Shown here one piece after another: positions 1 through 5,788 of a stretch of DNA of 9,243 nucleotides. The stretch covers positions 1-9,243 of the forward strand of contig JALNVJ010000050.1 of assembly GCA_023227645.1 (NCBI GenBank), in the 5' to 3' direction. Both the position numbers and the translations under genes were made by a program. This DNA is from Bacteroidales bacterium. GTDB lineage: Bacteria > Bacteroidota > Bacteroidia > Bacteroidales > P3. Every line of letters begins with the position of its first letter. The stretch's first letter is position 1. Below the pieces are notes generated by a model. It was given only the letters and a program-made list of their open reading frames with translations. It searched no databases and was not told the DNA's origin.

Positions 1-69
1 TATAGATTTGTAGGAAGAGGACCAATTAGAGATGTTGAATATAACGGAACAATAGAAATTCTGAGATAA
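1..69 (+). CDS. 3' end of an unrecognised gene (last 22 codons)
   Basis: Frame 1 is open from the first base to a TAA at 67-69 and encodes 22 residues ending in YNGTIEILR. The stop is followed within about 30 bases by a strong hairpin terminator, which supports a real gene end on the plus strand. The fragment alternates polar and hydrophobic residues near its end, as a terminal beta strand would. It is too short to assign a family. A C-terminal beta-sandwich or sorting-type domain would fit such an ending, but that is speculation. Confidence 0.6.
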   Translation, partial: YRFVGRGPIRDVEYNGTIEILR

Positions 70-99
70 ACCGAAATAAAAAAATCTCATAAATAAAAA

Positions 100-133
100 G
101 AAGAGGCTGATAATTAATTTTACCAGCCTCTTC
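100..133. terminator. Bidirectional rho-independent terminator hairpin
   Basis: A perfect 10-bp inverted repeat, GAAGAGGCTG (100-109) with CAGCCTCTTC (124-133), encloses a 14-nt AT-rich loop. On the plus strand it is followed by CTCTTTTAAT and lies 30 bases after the stop of the leftmost gene. On the minus strand the stem is followed by TTTTTATTTATG, a better U-tract, so it could also end the kdsA transcript arriving from the right. It sits between two convergent genes, the usual place for a shared terminator. Confidence 0.8.
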
Positions 134-181
134 CTCTTTTAATATAAGTAATAATTTAATTTTCTCTTAACAAAACTAACT

Positions 182-244
182 CTTCGTTTTAATTTCGTGA
201 ATCGCCGTTTTAATTTTATGAATCTTCGTTTCATTTTCGTGAAA
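182..244. repeat. Three imperfect 21-bp tandem repeats
   Basis: Three contiguous 21-nt units start at 182, 203 and 224. All share the frame C-x-x-CGTTT, then A/T-rich bases, then TGAA. Units 1 and 2 agree at 17 of 21 positions, and units 1 and 3 at 18 of 21. The array is in the non-coding gap between the convergent left gene and kdsA. It contains no start codon with a useful reading frame and no spacers, so it is not a CRISPR array. TTCGTGAA-like repeats occur between genes in some Bacteroidota; whether this belongs to such a family is inference. Confidence 0.75.
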
Positions 245-251
245 CGAAGAT
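222..251. other. Perfect hairpin overlapping the last 21-bp repeat
   Basis: An 11-bp perfect inverted repeat, ATCTTCGTTTC (222-232) with GAAACGAAGAT (241-251), encloses the 8-nt loop ATTTTCGT. It lies 25 bases past the kdsA stop codon. It could act as a first, weak terminator or 3'-end stabiliser for kdsA mRNA. The minus-strand sequence after the stem (TTCATAAAATTA) is a poor U-tract; the plus-strand flank (CTATTTTATT) is only moderately T-rich. A protein-binding palindrome is the alternative. Confidence 0.5.
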
Positions 252-276
252 CTATTTTATTGGCATAAAACAACCT

Positions 277-1083
277 CTATTTTAGAGCTTGCTTTATTTT
301 CACAAGATTCGTTAGCAAATCTTCAACCTTATCCAATGCAATCATATTCTTTCCATCACTCTTTGCCTCTTTTGGGTTGGGATGAGTTTCCATAAAAACA
401 CCATCTGCACCAACTGCAATTGCAGCCTTAGCTATTGTTTCTATCATCCTTGGCTGACCTCCCGAAACACCAGAGTCTTGATTTGGCTGTTGAAGAGAAT
501 GGGTAATATCCATTATAACTGGAATATTATTTTCTTGCATAACTGGGATAGAACGAAAATCAACAACTAAATCTTGATAACCAAACATTGTACCCCTATC
601 GGTAAGCATTATCTTATTATTTCCCGTTGTCCTTATCTTCTGTACTACATATTTCATCGAATCGGCAGAAAGAAACTGTCCTTTTTTCACATTAACTATC
701 TTTCCTGTTTGTCCTGCAGCCAATAGAATATCAGTTTGACGACATAAGAAAGCAGGTATTTGAAGAATATCCACATATTGAGCAGCTTGATAAGCCTCCT
801 GAGCAGAATGGATATCAGTTACAACAGGGATATTATACTTTTCTCTAATAGCTTGCAATAATTCCAATGCTTCAATATCTCCAATACCAGTGAAAGAATC
901 AATACTTGAGCGGTTTGCCTTTCGATATGAAGCCTTAAATATTAATTTTATATTTAACTTATTAGTAATTTCAATTAATTTTTCTGCAATCTCAAACGGC
1001 ATTTCTTTATTTTCAATCACACAAGGACCCGCCATTAGGAAGAAATTCTCCTTATTACCTATTAAATTATTATATAAATCCAT
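277..1083 (-). CDS. kdsA: 3-deoxy-8-phosphooctulonate synthase (KDO-8-phosphate synthase), metal-dependent type
   Basis: The enzyme condenses phosphoenolpyruvate with D-arabinose 5-phosphate to KDO 8-phosphate, the precursor of the KDO that links lipid A to the LPS core. It is cytosolic. The 268-residue length fits the shorter Bacteroidota and Aquifex forms. Visible family motifs in order are MAGPCVIE (17-24), FKASYRKANRSS (49-60), TDIHS (89-93), IPAFLCRQTD (109-118), NVKKGQF (131-137), TDRGTMFGY (161-169), DITHS (192-196), SGG (207-209) and METHPNP (231-237). Cys21, His195, Glu232 and Asp243 match the metal ligands Cys11, His185, Glu222 and Asp233 of the Aquifex aeolicus enzyme, each shifted by exactly ten. 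The E. coli type has Asn at the Cys position. The ATG at 1083 precedes the first motif by the usual short stretch. The gene stands alone on the minus strand and diverges from the small gene at 1172. Confidence 0.97.
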   Translation of the reverse strand: MDLYNNLIGNKENFFLMAGPCVIENKEMPFEIAEKLIEITNKLNIKLIFKASYRKANRSSIDSFTGIGDIEALELLQAIREKYNIPVVTDIHSAQEAYQAAQYVDILQIPAFLCRQTDILLAAGQTGKIVNVKKGQFLSADSMKYVVQKIRTTGNNKIMLTDRGTMFGYQDLVVDFRSIPVMQENNIPVIMDITHSLQQPNQDSGVSGGQPRMIETIAKAAIAVGADGVFMETHPNPKEAKSDGKNMIALDKVEDLLTNLVKIKQALK

Positions 1084-1136
1084 TCTATCAACATTATTTG
1101 TTAGTAATTCTTTTCTATTTCAAAGTATTTGATTTG

Positions 1137-1144
1137 CAAAAATA
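1137..1144 (-). promoter_or_regulatory. Candidate -7 element for kdsA
   Basis: The minus strand reads TATTTTTG here, matching the Bacteroidota sigma consensus TAnnTTTG, and would give a leader of roughly 45 bases before the kdsA start. I see no TTG at the expected -33 spacing, so the call rests on the -7 box and its position alone. AT-rich DNA produces such matches by chance. Confidence 0.35.
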
Positions 1145-1145
1145 A

Positions 1146-1153
1146 TAATTTTG
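1146..1153 (+). promoter_or_regulatory. Candidate -7 element for the small gene at 1172
   Basis: TAATTTTG matches TAnnTTTG and lies 18 bases before the ATG at 1172, giving a very short leader. The nearest upstream TTTG (1128-1131) is only 14 bases away, shorter than the usual spacing. It sits back-to-back with the minus-strand candidate, one base apart, so the two divergent genes may share this control region. Confidence 0.38.
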
Positions 1154-1171
1154 TACCCATATTAGCCAGAA

Positions 1172-1396
1172 ATGAAAAATAAAAACCAAAAACCAATAAT
1201 TCATAAGATAAAGTTATCAGTTCAAGATGAAAAACTTTTAGCTCGTTATTGTGCATTAAATAAAATTGGCAAAACAATTGCAATTAAGCGTATATTAAGG
1301 AGCTACCTACAAGAAAGCTTAGAAGAAATTGAACCAGAAGCAGAAAATCAATTAGGGCTATTCGACCCTATTCAAATGAATATTTTCGACTTATAA
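1172..1396 (+). CDS. Small ribbon-helix-helix-like protein with C-terminal clamp-binding-like motifs
   Basis: This is a 74-residue basic-to-acidic protein that I do not recognise by name. Residues 11-17 (HKIKLSV) look like a beta strand with alternating basic and hydrophobic residues. A helix at about 18-31 and a second helix at about 34-48 (KTIAIKRILRSYLQ) follow, the order of a ribbon-helix-helix DNA-binding domain. An acidic linker (51-58) leads to NQLGLFD (59-65) and then QMNIFD (68-73). Both pentapeptides, QLGLF and QMNIF, resemble the bacterial sliding-clamp-binding consensus QL[SD]LF. I infer a small DNA-associated protein that may contact DnaN, but the fold and the clamp contact are predictions from pattern only. 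The ATG at 1172 is preceded by AGCCAGAA, with no strong ribosome site. The gene is divergent from kdsA, and 159 bases separate it from the next gene. Confidence 0.8.
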   Translation: MKNKNQKPIIHKIKLSVQDEKLLARYCALNKIGKTIAIKRILRSYLQESLEEIEPEAENQLGLFDPIQMNIFDL

Positions 1397-1426
1397 AATA
1401 ATATTCCATATTCCCATTAACTCTTT

Positions 1427-1451
1427 CTTGGTTTTAATTTTCTTAATCAAG
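1427..1451 (+). other. Weak hairpin resembling the 21-bp repeat unit
   Basis: CTTGGTT (1427-1433) can pair with AATCAAG (1445-1451), using one G-T wobble, around an 11-nt loop. It lies 31 bases after the stop of the small gene and could be a weak terminator, but only a loose T-rich run follows. The first 21 bases (1427-1447) agree at 17 of 21 positions with the first tandem-repeat unit at 182-202, so this may be a dispersed copy of the same element. Both readings are tentative in such AT-rich DNA. Confidence 0.3.
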
Positions 1452-1526
1452 GATTCATTCTTTAGATATAGAACAATTAATTTCTTTATTGTTTTAATCT
1501 ATGCTTATGATTCAAATTATTTTTTG

Positions 1527-1534
1527 TATATTTG
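1527..1534 (+). promoter_or_regulatory. Candidate -7 element for the lipoprotein gene
   Basis: TATATTTG matches TAnnTTTG and lies 21 bases before the ATG at 1556, so the predicted leader is about 15 bases. A second match, TAAATTTG at 1544-1551, is too near the ATG to serve as its promoter. No TTG is seen at the right -33 distance. The position after a 130-base gene-free stretch supports a transcription start here. Confidence 0.42.
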
Positions 1535-1555
1535 TGCCTTGAATAAATTTGTTTT

Positions 1556-2227
1556 ATGAGAAGAATATCATTTTTAGTAATTATTATTGCTTTTGCTTTC
1601 ACTGGCTGTAAAACAATCAAGCCTGTTGACTTTCAACCCGATTATCAAAATGCAAACCTATTGCCTCGTCTTTCTATATGGTTTGACGTTCCTTCATTTG
1701 AGAATGCTTATGGTGCCAATTCTTATTCAGAAGATGGATCCACTTCTCCTGAATCTCCGTATGGTAAGGGTGTTTTTGAGGTTGATGCTAAAACAAAAAT
1801 TTATACTGCAGAGAAAAGAATTCAAGACGCATCTAACCTTTGGGTAAATGATATGAATAATAATATTATGGACCCTTCGGGAAAAAGAAACGGAAATATT
1901 GTTTTGAGAATTGGTAATGCATATAAGAAAAACAACTATAAATGGAGCTGGCTTTCTGGCTTTACTGTTGGAGTTCTAAATGCTTTCGGAATGCCTATGT
2001 GTTCAAATAAAACTGAACTTGAAGTTATTGTTGAAATTTATGATTTAAGGAATAATTTAGTTGCAAGATACACCGAGCGAGGAACTTCAAAAACTTATTT
2101 AGCTGCTTATCACGGCTATTATGAGTTTCAACGCAAGGCTGGTCAAGAAGCTTTAGAGGATGGATTAATTAAGGTGAAAGAGCTTATTCAGAAAGATTTT
2201 GCAGTAATTAATGCTAAGCTACGTTAA
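1556..2227 (+). CDS. Predicted lipoprotein of unknown function
   Basis: The 223-residue product starts with a lipoprotein signal peptide: MRRI, a hydrophobic run at 5-15, and a lipobox-like AFTGC with the lipidated cysteine at position 18, so it should be anchored in the cell envelope facing the periplasm or surface. The mature part has no motif I recognise. Residues 112-122 (NGNIVLRIGNA) and 153-163 (TELEVIVEIYD) look like paired beta strands around a Trp/Gly-rich segment (130-145, WSWLSGFTVGVLNAFG). The C-terminal 40 residues look helical and end basic. The overall plan of a lipobox, a mixed alpha/beta core and a C-terminal helix is seen in small envelope-accessory lipoproteins, but I cannot assign a family. 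The acetyltransferase gene starts 26 bases downstream, so they may share a transcript. Confidence 0.85.
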   Translation: MRRISFLVIIIAFAFTGCKTIKPVDFQPDYQNANLLPRLSIWFDVPSFENAYGANSYSEDGSTSPESPYGKGVFEVDAKTKIYTAEKRIQDASNLWVNDMNNNIMDPSGKRNGNIVLRIGNAYKKNNYKWSWLSGFTVGVLNAFGMPMCSNKTELEVIVEIYDLRNNLVARYTERGTSKTYLAAYHGYYEFQRKAGQEALEDGLIKVKELIQKDFAVINAKLR

Positions 2228-2253
2228 TTTTTAATAAAACCTAAGAGACAACA

Positions 2254-2742
2254 ATGAAAAACATTCTGATTCGTGAGGCAAATGAAAACGACACTCCATT
2301 AATACTTAGTTTTATAAAGAAACTATCTATTTATGAAAAGCTACCTCATGAAGTTAGTGCTACGGTTGAAATTCTTCATAAATCTATATTTATTGAAAGG
2401 AATGCTAATGTAGTTTTTATTCTTGAGGATGGAAAAGAAATTGGTTTTGCCCTGTATTTTTACAACTTTTCAACATTTACGGGTAAAAAAGGCTTATACT
2501 TAGAAGATTTATTTGTTTTGGAAGAATATAGAGGTAGAGGTTATGGTAAAAAACTACTTTCCTACCTTGCTGAAATTGCTGTTAGGGAGGATTGCTCTCG
2601 CTTTGAATGGATTGTTTTAGATTGGAATACTCCTTCAATAAATTTCTACGAATCGCTTAAAGCTGTTCCTCTAAATGATTGGACTGTTTTTAGATTGGAG
2701 AAAGATGATTTAACTAACTTAGCAAAACAAAATAGACTTTGA
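2254..2742 (+). CDS. GNAT-family N-acetyltransferase, spermidine/spermine acetyltransferase-like
   Basis: This 162-residue single-domain GNAT protein transfers the acetyl group of acetyl-CoA to an amine. The N-terminal IREANENDTPLILSFIKKL is the usual first strand and helix. YLEDLFV (82-88) is the beta-4 strand, and EYRGRGYG (91-98) is the acetyl-CoA pyrophosphate loop with the R-G-x-G-x-G pattern. LDWNTPSINFYESL (122-135) ends motif B. The YLED, WN-PSI-FY and CSR/CSS segments closely follow human SSAT (SAT1), and Tyr132 sits where SSAT has its catalytic Tyr140. Close bacterial relatives accept polyamines, amino acids or thialysine, so the substrate is open. Unusually, Lys replaces the common Gly in the segment after FY (SLKAVP rather than SLGAVP). 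It follows the lipoprotein gene by 26 bases; the PorP-like gene begins 28 bases later. Confidence 0.92.
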   Translation: MKNILIREANENDTPLILSFIKKLSIYEKLPHEVSATVEILHKSIFIERNANVVFILEDGKEIGFALYFYNFSTFTGKKGLYLEDLFVLEEYRGRGYGKKLLSYLAEIAVREDCSRFEWIVLDWNTPSINFYESLKAVPLNDWTVFRLEKDDLTNLAKQNRL

Positions 2743-2770
2743 AGCTAAAAATTGAATTATTATATGATTT

Positions 2771-3769
2771 GTGGGAAAACTTAAATTGTTTTTTATTGTT
2801 CTTGTCCTAACTTTTTATCCGATTATTTCTTTCGGACAAGATATCCACTTTTCTAGTTTTAATGCCAATCCAATGATGCTTAACCCTGCAAGCACTGCCC
2901 TCGGAGGGTCGATGTTTAGAGCTGGAACAATGTATAGAAACCAATGGGAGACTCTTTCCAAAGGTTATAATTCATATTTACTTAGTTTTGAAGCCTTAGC
3001 TTATAAGAATAGGATTAGACGTGATGGAATAGGGTTAGGGATAAACTTTATGGCCGATGTTGCTGGAACTTTGAGCTATGGACAACAAAATATTGGGCTC
3101 TCTCTCTCCTACTTTAAAGCCATTGACTTAAATAAAGAACATTATATTTCATTTGGAATAATAAGTAACACCTCCTCTTGGGGCTATAATCAATCTAATT
3201 CAATTTTTGGAAGAGAACCTGAAGATAATGAAGGTGTACTTTTAAGCGAAATCAGAACTTTCGATATTGGTCTGGGTGCTTATTGGCAAATTAAGGCAAA
3301 CGAAACTCATAGTATTCAAGCAGGCACATCGCTTCTCCATATCAATCAACCAAGTTTATCATATTACGAGAACTCCGATATTACCCTCCCTATGAGGTTG
3401 AATGCTTATGTTGTAGATCATATTATGATAAATTTCGACCATTCAATTAGTCCAAGCATTTTATTCCAGAGCCAAAACAATTTTAAAGAGTTAATTTTTG
3501 GAATGGACTATAATATTAACATTTCAGAAACATCAATAAATCAACAAATTATATCATTGGGTGCATATTATAGAACATTAGATGCAATGATTATTATGGT
3601 AAAGTACAAACAGGATAATATTGGTTGTGGCCTTTCTTATGATATTAATCTCTCAGGACTAACCCCTGCCTCAAAAACTTATGGAGGTGTAGAAATATGG
3701 TTATTATATTCCTTTAATCCATATGGTTATAAACGATCAAAAACAAGTATTCCATGTCCAGCATTCTAA
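2771..3769 (+). CDS. PorP/SprF-family type IX secretion system outer-membrane protein
   Basis: The 332-residue product has a signal peptide (KLKLFFIVLVLTF..., cleavage likely after SFGQ at 23). The family hallmark follows at once: DIHFSSFNANPMMLNPAST (24-42), then RAGTMYRNQW (50-59). The rest alternates short hydrophobic strands typical of a beta-barrel, and the chain ends in IPCPAF, resembling the I-x-CPRF ending common in this family. PorP/SprF proteins sit in the outer membrane and partner with type IX secretion, often for large type-B adhesins. The start is GTG: a TGA two codons upstream closes the frame, no ATG precedes the signal peptide, and the next candidate (TTG at 2786) would remove the basic n-region. 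No promoter is evident in the 28-base gap. The 3' end overlaps the next gene by 16 bp, suggesting coupled translation and joint function. Confidence 0.93.
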   Translation: MGKLKLFFIVLVLTFYPIISFGQDIHFSSFNANPMMLNPASTALGGSMFRAGTMYRNQWETLSKGYNSYLLSFEALAYKNRIRRDGIGLGINFMADVAGTLSYGQQNIGLSLSYFKAIDLNKEHYISFGIISNTSSWGYNQSNSIFGREPEDNEGVLLSEIRTFDIGLGAYWQIKANETHSIQAGTSLLHINQPSLSYYENSDITLPMRLNAYVVDHIMINFDHSISPSILFQSQNNFKELIFGMDYNINISETSINQQIISLGAYYRTLDAMIIMVKYKQDNIGCGLSYDINLSGLTPASKTYGGVEIWLLYSFNPYGYKRSKTSIPCPAF

Positions 3770-5721
3770 AAATTTTATTGGTTTTGAGTCTGTTTTTCCT
3801 TTCTGTGAACTCTCTTTTCTGTCAAGAAAAATATATGATAGCCTATGAAAAAGAGGGAGATGCCGCAATGAAGGCTGGCGAATATGAAACTGCATTAGAT
3901 AATTATAAAACATCAAAGAAATTTTTTAAAACCCCACTTAGATTATTTTATAAAATGGGTGAGGCTTGCAGGATGTTGATGGATTATGATAAGGCTGAAT
4001 ATTATTACCAGAAAGTTAGAACAGAAAACGACTCTTTAAACCTTAATAAAGAATTTCCCAATCTATATATTAATTTAGCAAATGTTTCAATCTCCAATGG
4101 AAATATATTTATAGCTCAAGATGTCCTCGAACAACTATTAAAAGAAACAAAAGATTCAATAATAATTAGTTATACTAAAAATAAGCTTAGATCCATTGAT
4201 TGGATTATTGACAATAATAAACTAATTCATGGAACCAATGTGATGAATTTAGGAAGAAACGTAAATAACGAATCCTCACAAACTTCCAACTGTGTTTTAG
4301 GCGACAGCCTCTTATATATTTCAAATATTAATTATACAAAATCAGAAAAGAACGGGGTAACATACTATAATGATGCTTTCCAACAGATATTTACAAGCAA
4401 AATTGATAGCAATAATAATCACTCACCAATTGAGTTATTGCCAATTAAAGAGATAAACAAAAAGAATAGGAATATTTCAAATATATGTTTTGACACTTCA
4501 AATCAAAGAGCATATTATACAAGATGCAGTAATTATAATGATGTTTGCTATATATATTACTCAAGCTATAAAGATGGCAAATATCAAAAGGCCAAAAAAT
4601 TAAATAAAAATATTAATCTTCGAGGTTATATCAATACTCAGCCACATATAGCATTTTACAATGGAGAAAAGATAATTTATTTTAGCTCAAATCGCAATGG
4701 TGGTTATGGTGGTTACGACTTATATTATTCTGTTTTAGATGATAAGGATAATGAAGTTATTAATCTTGGTCCAACAATAAACTCTGAGGGTGACGAAATA
4801 TGTCCTTTCTATTCCCCTCAAGATAAATCACTATATTTTTCATCCAATTCACATTATGGCTTTGGTGGTTTCGATTTATTTAAGTCTGAAGGTTGGCAAA
4901 CCCGATGGAGGGAGGTAAAAAACTTAATGCAACCTATTAATTCCCCTGCAAATGAAGTTTATCCAGTAATTATTTTACCTAATGAGAAAGGATATTTTAC
5001 CTCCAATCGAGAAGGTTCTTTCTCAAGTAAGAATAAGACCTGTTGTAATGATATATATATGTTTGAGGCTGATGTCTTACCAGAAATTCCAACAATGGAA
5101 GAAATTAAAAGCAAATCAAAATTTTCTCCTATTTTTGATTTACCTATACAGGTATTCTTCCATAATGACCAACCAAACCCACAATCAACATCAACCAAAA
5201 CAAATATCGATTATTCAGAATGCTTCAAAGAATATAAATCAATGATTAATATCTATAAAGCCGAAGCTACAAATCAGATAAACGACTCAATTGAAAATGC
5301 AATAATAGATAGTATAGACAGTTTCTTTTCAGTTAGAATAAATAAGGGAATGGAAAAACTTGATAATATGTGTAACTATCTATTGACCAAGCTAAAGCAA
5401 GGAGAAAGAATTAATATTTCAATTATTGGATACTCCTCTGCACTATATAACGATATGTATAATTTCTCTCTTTCAGAAAGAAGGATTGGTAGTATTCTAA
5501 ATTATATAAATAAATGGAATAATGGAGAACTAAATTATTATTTATCAGAAATGGCTAATGATAGTATCCCATTCCTATATATCAAGACCCTACCTATGGG
5601 TAAGATAGGCTCAAAGTCGGATAATCCCAAAAGCCTTATTGAACGTAGGAGATCAGTCTATAATATAGATGCCATGTATGAAAGAAGAGTTGAAGTTAAA
5701 CTAATTGAAATCAGAAAATAA
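3754..5721 (+). CDS. TPR / PD40 beta-propeller / OmpA-like envelope protein (PorE-like partner of PorP)
   Basis: The 655-residue protein has a signal peptide (about 1-24, ending SLFCQ; SLFC is not a good lipobox). TPR-like helices follow at about 27-135 (GDAAMKAGEYETALDNY and YDKAEYYYQKV). A WD40-like PD40 beta-propeller shows repeats at 311-324 (SSNRNGGYGGYDLY), 363-375 (SSNSHYGFGGFDL) and 417-438 (TSNREG ... CCNDIYMFE). A linker with LPIQVFFHNDQPNP leads to an OmpA-C-like domain ending ERRVEVKLIE. This order resembles PorE-type proteins, which are thought to tether the type IX system to peptidoglycan. The OmpA-like core GYSS...NFSLSERR (559-577) keeps the binding arginine position (Arg577) but has Ser562 where the peptidoglycan-contacting aspartate normally lies. 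Its start lies inside the PorP-like gene, with a 16-bp overlap in another frame. It could be a structural paralogue rather than the core system component. Confidence 0.9.
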   Translation: MSSILKILLVLSLFFLSVNSLFCQEKYMIAYEKEGDAAMKAGEYETALDNYKTSKKFFKTPLRLFYKMGEACRMLMDYDKAEYYYQKVRTENDSLNLNKEFPNLYINLANVSISNGNIFIAQDVLEQLLKETKDSIIISYTKNKLRSIDWIIDNNKLIHGTNVMNLGRNVNNESSQTSNCVLGDSLLYISNINYTKSEKNGVTYYNDAFQQIFTSKIDSNNNHSPIELLPIKEINKKNRNISNICFDTSNQRAYYTRCSNYNDVCYIYYSSYKDGKYQKAKKLNKNINLRGYINTQPHIAFYNGEKIIYFSSNRNGGYGGYDLYYSVLDDKDNEVINLGPTINSEGDEICPFYSPQDKSLYFSSNSHYGFGGFDLFKSEGWQTRWREVKNLMQPINSPANEVYPVIILPNEKGYFTSNREGSFSSKNKTCCNDIYMFEADVLPEIPTMEEIKSKSKFSPIFDLPIQVFFHNDQPNPQSTSTKTNIDYSECFKEYKSMINIYKAEATNQINDSIENAIIDSIDSFFSVRINKGMEKLDNMCNYLLTKLKQGERINISIIGYSSALYNDMYNFSLSERRIGSILNYINKWNNGELNYYLSEMANDSIPFLYIKTLPMGKIGSKSDNPKSLIERRRSVYNIDAMYERRVEVKLIEIRK

Positions 5722-5755
5722 ATTAAACAAAGACGGTTATTATTAATAGTTTTCG

Positions 5756-5763
5756 TAGATTTG
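5756..5763 (+). promoter_or_regulatory. Candidate -7 element for the dapB run
   Basis: TAGATTTG matches TAnnTTTG and lies 25 bases before the dapB ATG, giving a leader of about 19 bases. It is in the only sizable gap (67 bases) before the three closely spaced genes to the right. No TTG is visible at the usual -33 distance. Confidence 0.45.
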
Positions 5764-5788
5764 CTAATAATTAAAATAAAAATAGATT

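Noticed and set aside
182..244. CRISPR array reading of the 21-bp repeats
   Set aside because: The units are contiguous with no spacers, the repeat is short, and there are no cas genes nearby.
382..570. 62-codon open frame on the plus strand inside kdsA
   Set aside because: It is antisense to a clear kdsA, has a Cys/Trp/Asn-rich composition unlike a folded protein, and has no initiation signals.
890..1132. 80-codon open frame on the plus strand across the 5' end of kdsA
   Set aside because: It is a shadow of the antisense kdsA frame; there is no recognisable motif and it crosses the kdsA promoter region.
1101..1283. 60-codon minus-strand open frame over the kdsA leader and the small gene
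   Set aside because: It overlaps the better-supported plus-strand gene at 1172, whose RHH-like pattern and C-terminal motifs look like real protein sequence.
1587..1847. 86-codon open frame inside the lipoprotein gene
   Set aside because: It is a frame-shifted shadow of the lipoprotein frame, Leu/Met-rich with no domain pattern.
4959..5245. Open frames on both strands inside the TPR/PD40/OmpA-like gene
   Set aside because: Both overlap the linker of a well-supported 655-residue protein and show no family features.
5722..5788. Lysine riboswitch upstream of dapB
   Set aside because: The gap is only 67 bases, far shorter than a lysine riboswitch, and no extended paired structure is visible.
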